This document shows, one piece after another, positions 1 through 12,709 of a DNA stretch of 64,000 nucleotides. The position numbers and the translations under genes are program-made. The notes beneath the pieces are model-generated. The model did no database searches, had not been told where the DNA came from, and saw only the letters and a list, made by a program, of their open reading frames with translations. This DNA comes from Molanna angustata (lineage: Eukaryota; Arthropoda; Insecta; Trichoptera; Molannidae): NCBI GenBank assembly GCA_963576475.1, contig OY754968.1, forward strand, positions 12,939,107 through 13,003,106. Reading direction: 5' to 3'. How positions within the stretch are numbered: position 1 is the stretch's first letter; each line of letters starts with the position of its first letter.

Positions 1-334
1 TTTAAACTGGCGAAATATTTCAGCAAAGTAAAGTTTGCAACAAGGAAGGAACATGTATCTCGTATCCTTTAAATAGTAAGTTGTGTAGCTAATGGGCGTA
101 TGGGAGTGCACAATCACTGTTAAATGTGTATTATTCATTTTATTTATTCATTGAATCATAACACTGTTCATTCTAAAGGATAAGATAGTTGCTTCACTAG
201 AATAAATTTGTTCTGAAGCAGCTATCTGTACATTTGTTCATACATTTATTACATTTTTATCAACACAATAAAAAAACACATAATATACATTTAGAACACT
301 ATTTTAAAGATAAATAGTTATATGTAAGTCCTTC

Positions 335-598
335 TTAATTTTTTTAACTATCAAATATTTCAAAGTGACCCCAAGCTCACGAAACTTGTAATTTGATTTT
401 TTTTATTTTCAAATTGGTAAAAAGGCACATCACTTTTAACAATGAACAATTATCAAGTATCAACAATAAAATTTTTGAATCAAAAATAATTTAACAAACT
501 CACTTCATTAAGATGCTGAAAATTTTCCATACAAAGTTTGAATACTTTGTGGAGTGACTTTGTAATGAGGAGTATAGCGTTGGCCACAACCCGCTCGT
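335..598 (-). mobile_element. 5' fragment of GTGGCC-family non-autonomous element
   Basis: Read on the minus strand this begins with the family's 5' motif (GAGCGGGTTGTGGCCAACGC), runs through the conserved block about a short subterminal ACTCC and an AAGTCACTCC segment, and continues into sequence that matches the more complete copies at 7696 and 13116. The 3' half and its terminal hairpin are missing. There is no coding potential. Confidence 0.6.
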
Positions 599-605
599 TT
601 TTTTT

Positions 606-2600
606 TTTTAGATACAACCAAGTATATTCAGATTGATATATGAATGTAATTAATTGAAATGAAATAAACACTATATTATTAGGTACTGAAATGTACACTT
701 AATTGTTGGATGAATTATACATCGATATTCTGTATGATTAAAATAGGAAACAATTTTCTTAGTGCATTAAACAAACTACCAAGTTTAAGATATCTACAAT
801 AGCATGGTTGAATTATACATTATTCAGTTATAAATTATGTCACTTTACTGGTCGATATAATTTATATTTTTCAATTAATAGGCGATGGCTGTACTTTGCC
901 ATTTTTCAGATAAATATGAATAGTCTGAAAATAATTTATTCAATGTGCCTGTTCTTCGATCTAATTCTGCCAGGAATGTTTTTGTTCATTGAGCATGTGA
1001 ACAGTTTGATGCAAATTTCGTGGGTCTTAACATGTTTGGCTCACCACCGGGCATTTTTAAGAATATATTGAGGCTTTCTCAATGATTGATATATTCCTAA
1101 TTTTCCCATTCTATTCATATCCATTGTCCTGTCCCAAACATCCTAGCTTGTATGCATCTATGTATTTGCCTAATTAATATTGATTGTTTTGTTTGATCCT
1201 TATTTAGTTTTTCTCTGATGTCATTTTGTACACATTTACGGAAGTTTTCCTTGTTTTTGTATACAAATATACATATATAGCTATATCTTTTTTTTAAGAC
1301 CGTATCTTAGTAATTGGTCTTACAATCTTGGTTTTGTAGTTGTTCATTCATTTTGTGATTTTATGTTTATTTTAAAAAAAACTGTATGTAACCTTGAATA
1401 AATAAAATAAATTATATGAAAATAATGTACATGGACGTACAGAGTTTTACTATTATTGATATGCAAGTATGTAGTTGGTGGCGATATATTCAATTTTATT
1501 GCTACGTCGGGCTTGTATATCCACGGAGAATAATTTTAAACACCAAGAATATTATTATGAACAACTGTACCAAGAAAGGTATTTCTTGAAAATATACTTC
1601 AGAAATATTATTCACATCTTGTAATAAGTATTTCATGAAGGATGTTTTTGAAAGTTTGAATAAGGGAAAGTTTGAAAATCAACAGATATTTGAATATTCA
1701 TGAAATAAAGTAGACTCAAGGTTTATGTATGTGAATAAAACGAGGTAGGTACCAACAGGAATATTTTAGGAAAGTGAGTCAACAAAGTAAAATGCCACAG
1801 GGTTCAATTATTTAAAAAGTAGGTGAGTACCTACCTATCTCTTTATTATAAAACAAAGGCAACCACTTTCAAAGATGTTTTGTACGCCTAACAATGTAGG
1901 CATCAAAAAGGCACTAACTCTCTGACACACACGGGTAGATAATGCCACAAGATTATGACATTTTATGATTTGGGTTAATTAGAGATTTGATAGTGAACTA
2001 TTTATTGTAATTGAATTGATCAAAATGAAGGCACGAGTTTTATCTTCCAACTAAAAAAAATATAAATTAAAATATAAACATTCATTTTTATTTAATATCG
2101 ATCCTTTAAGAAAACAATTCTCTAAAAAGGATTAAGGATCAGTATTAATACAGGAAAAAGCCATTTTTTCTATGTTTATAACAAATAATACAGATCTTTA
2201 GAAGCAGCTAGGAAGTTTATAGAAAGTAAAATTTAATGATTTTAAAAATGAATTATACATAATTTTACAGATATTTTTGGATCGTTATAAAAAAATAAGT
2301 AATACTCAGTTGGAAGATATTAGTACAAAGTTCATGTCTTTACATGAAACGTAAGTTTCTAGACAGTGATTTGAATTTAATAAGTGAAATAGATAATATT
2401 TAAACCAGATGAAAACGTTGAAAACACTGACAGACCACATTTAGACGCAAAGTAATTATTTGGATCTATTGAGATAAAAAAAAGTAAAACTTTCGGCTTT
2501 CATAGCAACAGCAGACTGGTTTAATGATCTCTTATAAAGGAATCCTTGAAACACCAAGAAAATTACACCGAATTTTACGTCATTTTTACGATTATATTAT
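606..2600. other. AT-rich sequence, nothing recognised
   Basis: This stretch is AT-rich. The open frames in it are short, lack splice-site support and show no recognisable motif. No element ends were seen. Confidence 0.5.
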
Positions 2601-2604
2601 CCAC

Positions 2605-2720
2605 TTTTTTATACTCAGGTGTTTGATCACGAGAAATGTAACTTTTTATACTCAGGTGTTTGATCACGAGAAATGTAACTTTTTATACTCAGGTGTTTGA
2701 TCACGAGAAATGTAACTTTT
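2605..2720. repeat. 37-bp tandem repeat, three copies
   Basis: A 37-bp unit containing ATACTCAGGTGTTTGATCAC is repeated three times head to tail, with copies starting near 2611, 2648 and 2685. The copies are essentially identical, so the expansion is recent. Confidence 0.9.
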
Positions 2721-2904
2721 TGGGATACAAAAGACAAGGATAAAATTTAAAATATCTCAAATAACACAAACAGCGTTTGACAAGAATCCAGATGAATAAT
2801 ATAACTTTTTCAGTTGTTATATTATTATTACGTAAATGGTTACAGTTTGTGGAATTTAGAAAGTTTTGTTATTATCTAAAGTAATAAAGCAATCAAAATG
2901 TTAG

Positions 2905-2943
2905 TGTATGTGTGTGTGTATGTGTGTGTGTGTGTGTGTGTTT
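2905..2943. repeat. TG dinucleotide microsatellite
   Basis: A nearly pure TG run, slightly interrupted by TATG near its start. Confidence 0.9.
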
Positions 2944-2993
2944 GTCTCACGCCTTCTGAAAAACCAAGAGCATCTAAAAATCTAATTTAAGTG

Positions 2994-3756
2994 CGAACAT
3001 GTACCAGTATACCTGATGCAGTGTCACGCTAAAAAGAATGCGATAAAAATGCTGAATTTTAAAAATATTTAAATAATTATTTTTTTCATACAAAATTTTC
3101 CAAGTCATATCTGTCAAAAAAGTGTACATTTTGCACGCAAATATCTGTTAGTTTAAAAGTTAGAAGTAGGTATTTACACAAAAAAAATATATTTTGAAGT
3201 ATAACTTAGCGTTTAAGTGAAAAACATGGTGAATATTTGGTATAATTATAATGTTAAACTTATTTTTAAAGTAAGCGTTTTGTACATAAACGCCGCCATT
3301 TTAATATCTTTTCATACAATATTTCATTTTCCCACGGAATGAATATGTTCTTGAAAATAATAAACCTTTGAAATAAATGTAATTATGAAATAATAAAATG
3401 AAACACAAGACATTACGGCAAGTTTTAAGACATATATTGTAAAAATGTGTTTATTATTAGTTAAGATGTAGGCATAATAAAATTGCATAATTTGTAAATA
3501 ATATTTGATTTTTCTGACAATTTTCATTTTTATGGCATCGAACAAACCAATGTAGGTACCTACATATTCAAAAAAGTCTCAAACCATTTGATATTTTTAA
3601 AGTATTGGAATGGTTACTATGGTAACGGAAAGATTCTGATATTCAAATTAAATTTGTTATGAATAGAATTTCTTTAGAATATTGTTGTAGGTAGGTACCT
3701 ACCTATTACTATTTACTTACAAATCAACAATATACTGATTTCCTATCGGAAAATTG
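2994..3756. repeat. Direct repeat, first copy (~760 bp)
   Basis: The segment starts near TATACCTGATGCAGTGTCA and ends just after a GTAGGTAGGTACCTACCT palindrome. It is matched along its length by 4324-5101 with scattered substitutions and small indels. No coding sequence was seen. The two copies flank a GC-richer tandem region. They lack LTR-style TG...CA ends, so an LTR origin is not supported. Confidence 0.8.
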
Positions 3757-4323
3757 TATGCGATGTGCTCCTAAACCGTTTGTCCGATTACAATGAAACT
3801 TTGGTGAATTGTCGAGCGTGTGCCCGGGATGGTTTCTGGATTTAAACTTTTTTCTTATTCTTCTTTTTCTTCGTGTATTTGGTCATTTAACCTATGAAGG
3901 GGGAGTATCCTGGGAGAAGAAGGTCCAACTGTCCTTCCATCTCTTCGCAGGTCTTCCAAGACGGTTTCTGGATATAAACTTTTTTCTTCTTCTTTTTCTT
4001 CATCGTGCATTTGGTCATTTTACCTATGAAGGTGGACTATCCTGGGAGAAGAAAGTCCAATTTTCCTTCCATATCTTCGCAGGTATCTGGATTTGAACTA
4101 TTTTCTTCTTCTTCTTCGTGTATTTAGTCATTTTACCTATGAAGGTGGAGTATCCTGGGAAAAGAATGTCTTTTCATCTCTTCGCGGTTCTTCCAGGATG
4201 GTTTCTGGAATGAAACTTTTCTTAACCGACTGAAGAGACGGGATGTAATGAAGGGAAGGGACGTAATGAGGAATTGAAGGGACGGGAGGTACTGAAGGGC
4301 CTGAAGGGACGGGAGGTACTTAA
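3757..4323. repeat. Imperfect tandem repeats between the two direct copies
   Basis: Three or so ~130-bp units (about 3830-4215) share GGTTTCTGGAT, a CTTCTTCTTTTTCTTC run, TTTACCTATGAAGG and TATCCTGGGAGAAGAA. They are followed at 4224-4325 by a short GAAGGGACGGGAGGTACT repeat. The first part stays open on the plus strand for 95 codons, but only because the unit repeats in frame. I do not call it a gene. Confidence 0.75.
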
Positions 4324-5101
4324 GGGAACGTGTACCTGTATACCTGATGCAGTGTCAGGCTAAAAATAATGCGATTAAAATGCTGAATTTTAAAAATATT
4401 TCAATAATTATTTTTTTCATACAAAATTTTCCAAGTCGTATCTGTCAAGAAGTGTACATTTTGCACGCAAATATCTGTTAGTTTAAAAGTTAGAAGTACG
4501 TATTTACACGAAAAAATTTTACTTTCAAGTATAACTTAGCGTTTAAGTGAAAAACATGGTGAATATTTTGTATAATTATAATGTTTAACTTATTTTTAAA
4601 GTAAGCGTTTTGTACATAAATGCCGCCATTTTAATATCTTTTCATACAATATTTCATTTTCCTACCGAATGAATATGTTCTTGAAAATAATAAACCTTTG
4701 AAATAAATAAAATTATGAAATAATAAAATGAAACACAAGACATTACAGCAAGTTTTAAGACGTATATTGTAAAAGTCTGTTAATTATTAGTAAAGATATA
4801 GGCATAATAAAATTGCATAATTTGTATATAATATTTGATATTCCGGACAATTTTTATTTTTATGGCATCGAACAAACCAATGTAGGTACCTACATACATA
4901 TTATTCAAAAAATGTCTACAAACCATTTGATATTTTTTACATGTTCTATGGTTACTATGGTAACGGACACATTCTGATATTCAAATAAAATTTGTTATAA
5001 ATCGAATTCGAATTAATTTAGAACATCATTGTAGGTAGGTACCTACATACCTAATACTACTTGAAAACCAACAATATACTAAGTTCGTATAGGAAAATTA
5101 T
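4324..5101. repeat. Direct repeat, second copy (~770 bp)
   Basis: Diverged second copy of 2994-3756, in the same orientation. It has the same order of landmarks: TATACCTGATGCAGTGTCA, then the GCACGCAAATATCTGTTAG block, then the GTAGGTAGGTACCTAC palindrome. Confidence 0.8.
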
Positions 5102-5159
5102 TAAACTATCTTAGGTTAACTACAATACACATGTCATTCAATCTACAAACTATTTCCTA

Positions 5160-6530
5160 TAGTGAAATTCTTCTTTTATTTAAGTAGACCTTTGGGTGAT
5201 TTTTTATACAAACTATTTCTTGGAGTTTAATTCTTCTTCCTCTTCTTTTGTGAAGTCATTTGGGACAGTTCATAAATAAACTATTTCCTATAGTCTAATT
5301 TTTCTTTTTCTTAATTTATGTAGACCTTGGGTGAGTTTTTATACAAACTATTTCCTATAGTCTAATTCATCTTCTTCCTCTTCTTTTATGTAGCCCTTTG
5401 GGTGAGTTTTTATACAAACTTATTCCTATTATCTAATTCTTTTTCTTCTTATTTTATGTAGACCTCTGGGCCAGTTTTGATACCAACTATTTCTTTTAAC
5501 GTATTTCTTCTTTTTCTAATTTTATGTAGACCTTTGTTGAATTTTGTATAAACTAACTTCCTATAGTCTTATTTTTCCTCTTTTATGTAGACCAAGGGAG
5601 AGTTTTCATGCAAACTTTTCCTTTAGTCTAATTCTTCTTCGTCTTATTTTATGTAGACCTCTGGGCCAGTTTTGATACCAACTATTTCTTTTAACGTATT
5701 TCTTCTTTTTCTAATTTTATGTAGACCTTTGTTGAATTTTGTATAAACTAACTTCCTATAGTCTTATTTTTCCTCTTTTATGTAGACCAAGGGAGAGTTT
5801 TCATGCAAACTTTTCCTTTAGTCTAATTCTTCTTCGTCTTATTTTATGTAGACCTCTGGGCCAGTTTTGATACCAACTATTTCTTTTAACGTATTTCTTC
5901 TTTTTCTAATTTTATGTAGACCTTTGTTGAATTTTGTATAAACTAACTTCCTATAGTCTTATTTTTCCTCTTTTATGTAGACCAAGGGAGAGTTTTCATG
6001 CAAACTTTTCCTTAAGTCTAATTCTTCTTCGTCTTCTTTTATGTTTTACCTTTGCGTTAGTTTTTATACAATCTATTTCCTGCGTTAGTTTTTATACAAT
6101 CTATTTCCTGCGTTAGTTTTTATACAATCTATTTCCTGACGTATAATTATTCTTCTAATATGTAGACCTTTGGGTCAGTTTTTATATTAACTACTTTCTA
6201 TAGTCTAATTCTTCTTTTTCTTATTTTTTGTAGATCTTTTGGTTAGTTTTTATACAAACTATTTCCTTTAGTCTAATTCTTCGTTTTCTTATTTAATGTA
6301 GACGTTGGGTGAATTTTATATAAAATATTTCCAATATTTCAATTCATCTTCTTCTTCTTTTATGAAGACCATTTGGTCAGTTTTTTATATAATACATTTA
6401 CTATTGTGTAATTCTTCTATTGGATCTTTTATGTAGACCATTGGGTCAGTTTTTATTACAAACTATTTGTTATAGTCTTATACTTATTCTTTTTTTTTCA
6501 TTTAGTCTTTTGGGTTAGTTTTAAGTCTTA
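5160..6530. repeat. Degenerate minisatellite with a 195-bp higher-order unit
   Basis: Pyrimidine-rich units of roughly 60-75 bp repeat the theme ATGTAGACCTTTGGG, then AGTTTTTATACAAACTATTTCC, then TAGTCTAATTCTTC. Within it a 195-bp higher-order unit occurs about three times (GACCTCTGGGCCAG at 5461, 5656 and 5851). A 28-bp unit beginning TGCGTTAGTTTTTATACAAT is tripled at about 6055-6135. Near-identity of the 195-bp copies indicates recent local duplication within an old array. Confidence 0.85.
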
Positions 6531-6549
6531 TAGTCTATTGTATAGAAAT

Positions 6550-7285
6550 ATTATAAACAACATGCACACTTGACGAAAATACATAAAACGAATGGGATGT
6601 GACCATCACTAGAATCTTCTCAATACTTTTTTTCAATCGAAATTTACACCATTTATTATATCATCATATATTGCTTAATTTTCAATAACTACATATTTGA
6701 TTTTGATGACAATATAATAAAAAATCGGGGTTGTGGCCATTACTGGACTCTTCACAACGTTTATATTCAAATTAAAAACTATTTAAGTCTTCTTCTGTAA
6801 TGTAGATCAGTTTTATTGTGCAAAAATATAATAATCTATAGGTATGCACACTTGACGAAAAATATAAAAACGAATGGGATGTGACCAACACTAGAATCTT
6901 TTCAGTACTTTTGTTTATTTAATTTTTAAGCCATTTCTCATCATCCAAAATTACTAAATATTTAAAACACATTTGCGTTCGATGACAATATATAAAAATA
7001 GGGGTTGTGGCCAAATCCAAACTCTTTACAACGTTGTCTCTTTATAATCAGTCATATTTAAAACCATTGACCATAGTCCATGCGTGCAGAAATTGTATGT
7101 ACCTACTTATATATAAAAACAAATGGGTTGTGGCCATCACTTGAACATTTTACATCGCTTAAACTCAATTAAATTTCAAACAACTTTTTCATACTACGAA
7201 TTAGCAAATATTTTTTATGACAATATTATATAAACGAATGCTTATTCCTTCACTAATTTACATTCTTGGCCAACGGCGGGACATA
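6550..7285. repeat. Degenerate tandem copies of the GTGGCC-family 5' region
   Basis: The motif AACGAATGGGATGTGACC, or variants such as GGGGTTGTGGCC, recurs near 6590, 6725, 6870, 7000 and 7115. Each is followed by ACTAGAATCTT- or AAACTCTTTACAA-like sequence and an AATTTTAAGC...CATTT stretch. These resemble the first ~150 bp of the GTGGCC-family elements, repeated in tandem and decayed. Confidence 0.6.
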
Positions 7286-7695
7286 AAAGCTAGTAGTAAA
7301 TAAAACCCTTCATTGTTCAAACTAACTTTATTGATTTCAGTTTCAATAACTTGTTTTTATTTCGGAACAATATAAAGAGGGTTTATTTGCTGAAGCGTTT
7401 TCGTAAACAAGTAGTTAAATCATTTCAAAATTTTGAAACATATCTTGCCTAAGACTAAATAATATCAGATGTTGGTTTTTAAGCGAACTATGTACCTAGT
7501 TGTTTTCATCAGAATTATAGGTAGGTATGTTGAATATTCAAACATTTAAATAAAGGGAATAAAATGTATGAGTAGGAGTACATAAATTGAATTCCAAATA
7601 TGTAGTATTAACGAGGAATGACATAGTTTCCGTATATCTAACGATTTTTCAGTCTCTTTTGAGATATGAAATGTATCATACACATTAAAAAAAAG

Positions 7696-8225
7696 GAGTG
7701 GGTTGTGGCCAACGCTAAACTCATCACTTACAAGTCATTCTATAAAATATTCAGCATTTTCAAGAAATGAGTTTAAAAATTATTTTATTTTAAATATTTT
7801 GTTATGAAAACTTGATGTGCCTTTTTACCAAATTGAAAATAAAACTTTCAATTTTTAAGTGTCTTGAGTTTGGAGTCACTTTGAAATATTTGACAGTTAA
7901 AAAAAATGAGAAGCACTATTTACATGTCCTTAAAAATATAATGGGGTCTAAGCGAGTATTAGATATACATATTTGCAAAATTTGAAAAGAATCGAATGAG
8001 TACTTTAGTCTATAATCGATAAAGTAAAATAAATACGCCGTACATAGCACACAGCACATAGCACACACACACACACAGATACATTGTGATGAATCTTTCA
8101 GAATACAATCACAGCATGATACTAGTAGATAATCTGAATAAAAAAGTACCCTTAAAAATTGCGAAATCATAACTCATAATCATAATCATAACTCCCCACT
8201 ATATCCCTTTGGATTAGTAAGGAGT
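7696..8225 (+). mobile_element. GTGGCC-family non-autonomous element, near full length
   Basis: It starts GAGTGGGTTGTGGCCAACGC and ends in a hairpin, CCCCACTA...TTAGTAAGGAGT, preceded by TTGCGAAATCAT. It is about 530 bp and non-coding, with a CA-repeat stretch near 8047-8078. The same two ends occur on other copies in the window with unrelated or expanded centres. The 3' hairpin and short inverted subterminal match suggest a Helentron/HINE-like structure, but no autonomous partner is present to prove it. Confidence 0.65.
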
Positions 8226-8289
8226 ACCTAATGATTATATGTTTTATTTGCAGTAAAACACCTTAGCTTGCATTTGAGTAACAACTAAA

Positions 8290-8530
8290 TTATAATCAGA
8301 ATTACGAATTATGAGACACGATATTTATTTATTTACAATTTTTTGGGACACTTACAGCTATACATTACAGTTTTACATTTAAGATTATAATTAAATAGCC
8401 AATTATAAGTCTCCACTGATTGGCCATACCATCATTGCAGGATGAAAATACAACATCACAATATATTGTGTTTCTGTAATAAATAAAGTTTCATCCTGCA
8501 GCCAAGGTAAACATAATATTACTTGAAAAT
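8290..8530. repeat. Dispersed repeat shared with 35035-35130
   Basis: The segment around GATTGGCCATACCATC, TAAGTCTCCACTGATTGG and the TTTACATTT block reappears inverted at about 35035-35130 (GGTATGGCCTATCAGCGGAG). Its outer part holds a GCAGGATGAAA / TTTCATCCTGC inverted pair at 8438-8503. Confidence 0.55.
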
Positions 8531-9780
8531 GTTAAATTACATATCATTAAAGAACTATATGGAAGGTTTTTGATGAAGGATGAAGTCCTTAATAAAATAA
8601 TAGTGAATAGTAGCATTGTTAAATAATAAAATATTTCCATCGTATCAAAATTCTAGTAAGAAAGACAGCTGGTTTAACGTTCTATGGAAGAAGGTTTCTT
8701 GTTATCAGTATAAAATATAATCATTCTAAGTTGAATCAAAATGAGATTCATATCATTGTGTTCACGGACAGCGTTTATTGCAACACAATTTGGTTCAATA
8801 AAAATCTAATACATTTTTACGAGTTTATGTAAAAAAAAAACGCATTTGAGGTAAGTATATTTCTTTTACGAAATTCCATTATCTAACTACGCCGCTCATT
8901 GTTTGAGAAGTTAAGAGATAAAAATAATTTGTCGTTGAGAATAACCCCTCGGAAAATATTAATTAAATGTCATTACCAGTGGACCACTCAAGGAGAGTCC
9001 CCTCTCCATTCAACTAAGAGATAAGGTAAGACAATATTTTCAAAAAAAAAAAATCCCCCGCTGTCAGAGAAGCATCTCAGGTAATAATAATGAATTATCG
9101 CCCAGAGAGTGACAAGAAAAATGTTGACCTTAATTGCGGGAAGTTTGAAAGGTGAAATACTTATCAGCTTTAGGTCAATAAACGTGATGTGGATATCAAA
9201 CAACTGTATTTAAACTCCGTGAAAAGGGTTGTTAAGAATACTGTGAAAAGGGTTTCCAGGTAAATCGTCCTAGACGTGACAATATAAGTAAGGAAATCAA
9301 TAAGACCAAGAAACGGTAGCGACTTTTGGGCAGAATGTTCAAATTATAAACGGTTTCCTTCAAGACGAAGGTCACAATAATAATTATATTGGATGGTTGT
9401 TACAAACACAATGGGTTTATTCTAAATTTTAAGTGCTTCAATACAACATTGTTACGGTGTCTCAATAACGACGCTTATAAAAGAAAAATACCTAACGTGC
9501 CTACAATGTTGTACAATATTATTGTTAGAATATAAAGTATTGACGAGGGTCACACACACAATTGGCAGATTGTTTTGAAAGAATGAGATTTATTGAATTA
9601 TTTACTGCGTTTTAATGTTAATAATAAAATCAAAGAAAATATTTTGGATATTTCGACTCTCGGAGGAACGAATGGGATCTATTAGTCCAAAAAAGTTGAT
9701 TAGACACTTTTAACAAATTATATTTCTTATAAAAAAACTGAATAAAAATAAGTACATGTCAATAAAGAAATATGTATTGT
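8531..9780. other. AT-rich sequence, nothing recognised
   Basis: No exon, RNA gene or element end could be supported here. One 71-codon minus-strand open frame (8988-9203) lacks any recognisable motif or splice context. Confidence 0.4.
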
Positions 9781-10340
9781 CCATTTCTCTCTGCCTGCCC
9801 CATAAGGAACATGGCATGATGGTATGTTAAAGTATAATCTTTCATATGGCCCTTACAATAATACACAAATTCTTCGCAAAATGATTAGTTTCATGATTTT
9901 TCATGATTCCCATCATCAAATCTCTTAGCTTGGAACCAGCCCAAAAGTAATCTTACATCGAATTTGGACTACGTGGTAAAGAATTATCAAAAGAATTTTA
10001 GTTGATTTCGTTCGTCATGGATTCCATCATCAGATCTAAAGATCGGAAGATGCCCCCATTCTAACAAAAAAAAAGGATTGGACAACGTGGTAAAAATTTG
10101 TGCCTAACATGCATAAAAAAATCATGTCGAATTGAGAACCTCCTCCGATTTCGAAAGTCGGTAAAAAACGCACTGATACGATTTCCGACAAATACATATA
10201 TTTTTTTTGTATATATTTGCCGGTTTGAATGTCCGGCAATGCAATGTGAATAACTCTATTTCCTACCGAAACACCAATTATTTTAAACCATTGATAGTGT
10301 AGAGGCAAAAATTCGACCGTAATTAATTCAATTATTTAGG
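9780..10340. repeat. Fragments of dispersed lepidopteran-type repeats
   Basis: The piece CTGCCTGCCCCATAAGGAAC resembles the GGGGTAAGCAGAG/GGGGTAGGCAGTG pieces at 20240 and 34675. After it, the pattern CATGATT..CATCATCA(A/G)ATCT...GGACTACGTGGTAAA occurs twice (about 9895-9980 and 10018-10095). No genes were seen. Confidence 0.45.
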
Positions 10341-10359
10341 CCGAGAAGTCATCGGACCT

Positions 10360-10455
10360 GGGGGCAAGTCTGGTCAATCGGCGAAATCGAAACCATCCAT
10401 GTTTATACATAACTATCATGAATATACATAACTATCTTATGGAGTTTTATTATAT
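10360..10455. mobile_element. Partial copy of the CAAGTCTGG foldback element
   Basis: GGGGCAAGTCTGGTCAATCG, GGCGAAATCGAAACCATCCA and a diverged AACTATCATGAATATA part match one arm of the foldback at 10655-10828. The opposite arm is absent. A further terminal fragment lies at about 13858-13900 in opposite orientation. Confidence 0.6.
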
Positions 10456-10654
10456 CTATTATATTCGATTCCGAACCCAGGACTATAGCACAGAAACCTA
10501 TGTTTTTTTCACGTAAAAATGTTGTTGTCAAAAGAAATTCATCAAAATACTCCTGATTATTCATCTTTGTATATTTTATATGAAATACAAAATTGTTCAA
10601 TTTTATCAAAATATCAAATGAATAAAGTTGAAAACCACGCATTGCCATCGGAAA

Positions 10655-10828
10655 AAAGTCTGGTTAATTGGCGAAATCGAAACCATCCATGCTTACCCAT
10701 ATCATGGATATAATTATCATATGGAGTTCTATAATATGTTAGGATATTATAGAACTCCATGTGATAATTATATCCATGATATGGGTAATCCTGAGGGTTT
10801 TGATTTCACCGATTGAACAGACTTGCCA
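10655..10828. mobile_element. Foldback MITE with ~80-bp arms
   Basis: The whole segment is one inverted repeat. The left arm runs from AAGTCTGGTTAATTGGCGAA through TTACCCATATCATGGATATA to TCTATAATAT. The right arm returns the same sequence, inverted, ending in CCGATTGAACAGACTTG. The centre is only a few bases near 10740. The inner 45 bp are nearly perfect, with more mismatches outward. It has no coding capacity. Confidence 0.85.
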
Positions 10829-10839
10829 CCCTGATCTGT

Positions 10840-12700
10840 TTATTTATTTGGGACAGAAACAGCGATCAAAAAAGAAAAATATAAAACAGTAAAAAAACAG
10901 TAAAAATCTATGATGTGATAAGTGTTCTTTCCACATATTTCAATGTGTAATTAATTTTTTAGGTAGGTAGGTACTATTTATATTGTTTCACAGTACATTG
11001 TTATTTTTTAACGTGTTCTTGTATTTGAATTTAAAACAACTGCGTTTGACATTACAAGTTTGATATTGTTAGTATGAAAGTAAAAAATCTAGGATTAAAC
11101 ATTAAATATATTTGTATTCAGTTTAACATATTTCTAACACATATTGTGTATAAATTTTTATTTGAATTCCTTATTAAAAACTTTAAATCTCACAATCCCT
11201 CGTGTGTGTAGATTGCTTTAAAAGGGGTCTTGTAGGTTTATTTTACTTATATTATAATATTGTATATCATTGAATTTTTATTTGTAGATGTTTATGGTTA
11301 CAGTGACATATTACATAATTTCAAATTTAAAATGGCCCGTAATAATAAAAAATAAGAAAGTATAAAAATTCATTGCATAAAATTCATTTTTCCCTTAAAA
11401 TTATTTGTTTTTGCTCCAGTTATATTTAACGCATCAATCTTTTTCTCTCCGGCTACCACTTGAATTATCATTTTGAATGAGAAAATCTTGAAAAGTTTCT
11501 TTTCTCGTTATAAAAGATTCACTTTTTTAAATTATGGATCGTCTTAACCCTTTCTTAACCGAATTATGAAAGAATTATGAAAATAAATAGTTTCTACCTA
11601 ATTACAATTTACAATTATTATTATTTTTTTCCACACATTGGAAATTTTACTGCCTCGCTAGACATAGTCTGTTTTGAGGCATACTAGTTTAGAATTGCTA
11701 TGGCTACTCTGCGATCATATGATTTGTTTTGTTTTCTTTTTTTACATACTCCATTATAATATCGACAAACAGGATAAAAAAAACTCTAAAACCTCTATCT
11801 CAAAAAATCTAAGAGTACCAAGGCAGATCCTTCTCTTCCAATCTGCTTCAGCCAACGAGTAACAAGGTCTCTGAAATTTTTCCCATCATGCGATATGTTT
11901 TGTTCAATATCCATCATTATTTTATTATAAAGTCTACTTACTTTTAATTTTTTTTAAATTTTTAATCATTATTAGAGATTGAAGGAAATATAATTATCTA
12001 ATTGAAAAAAATATAGCATGCAAGAAAACAAAAAAACTCGCATTTATTAAATTTTGAATAACCGTGTTTACCAAGATTAGCACATTTTGCATAAACAGAG
12101 TTTTCAACTGTACAATAACCGAGTCGCAATAACCGAGTACAGAAGTTTCTGTCAATATCAGTATTGTAAGCGATCAAAAATATTGTGATTAATAATTTAG
12201 AAGAGAAATAAAATAGCTAATAACAATTTTCATTGAGATATTCCAATTGGAATCATCGGTTAAGAAGGGGTTAGTTATTTTTATATTTTATATATCTCTA
12301 CCAAATGGATCTGAATGATTTGATACATATGTACACTCGATCTACATAATATGACGACTTGGCACACAATTCAGAAATCTATATTACAGAGCCACAAGGG
12401 CCACATCTGATAAATTATTGATGAAAAGTAAAAAAAGAATTACTGCCAAATTTTTAATAATATATTTGTTCAATGTACATTATACTATAAAGACGGGCTT
12501 GGCTTATTGTCATGTTTTTTCTCCATTTAACTCAAGCTACTTGAAACCTTAAGTAAATTTGCTACCACATTATAATGTTCAATTAAAATAAAAACATCTA
12601 AACCAGGAAAAGAAAAAAAACCGACTACAAAAGACTGTTGCCAGTAACGAGGATAAGAATGAGGAGATTTTTTGTGATGTATTATTTGTTAAAGATCCAA
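10840..12700. other. Probable intronic AT-rich sequence
   Basis: It lies 3' of the neuroligin-type exon on the minus strand and is most easily read as intron. A careful look found no second neuroligin exon and no element ends. There is a small duplication of an AATAACCGAGT-like motif near 12057-12143. Confidence 0.4.
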
Positions 12701-12709
12701 TAAACTTAC

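Noticed and set aside
3809..4096. 95-codon open frame with internal amino-acid repeats
   Set aside because: The repetition comes from a ~130-bp DNA tandem repeat. There is no known domain and no splice or promoter context.
2994..5101. LTR retrotransposon with ~770-bp LTRs
   Set aside because: The repeats lack TG...CA ends, no primer-binding site or polypurine tract was seen, and the interior has no gag/pol sequence.
12579..12709. Continuation of the neuroligin frame past 12710
   Set aside because: The reading changes to low-complexity Phe/Ser-rich sequence right after a strong GTAAGT donor, so it is intron.
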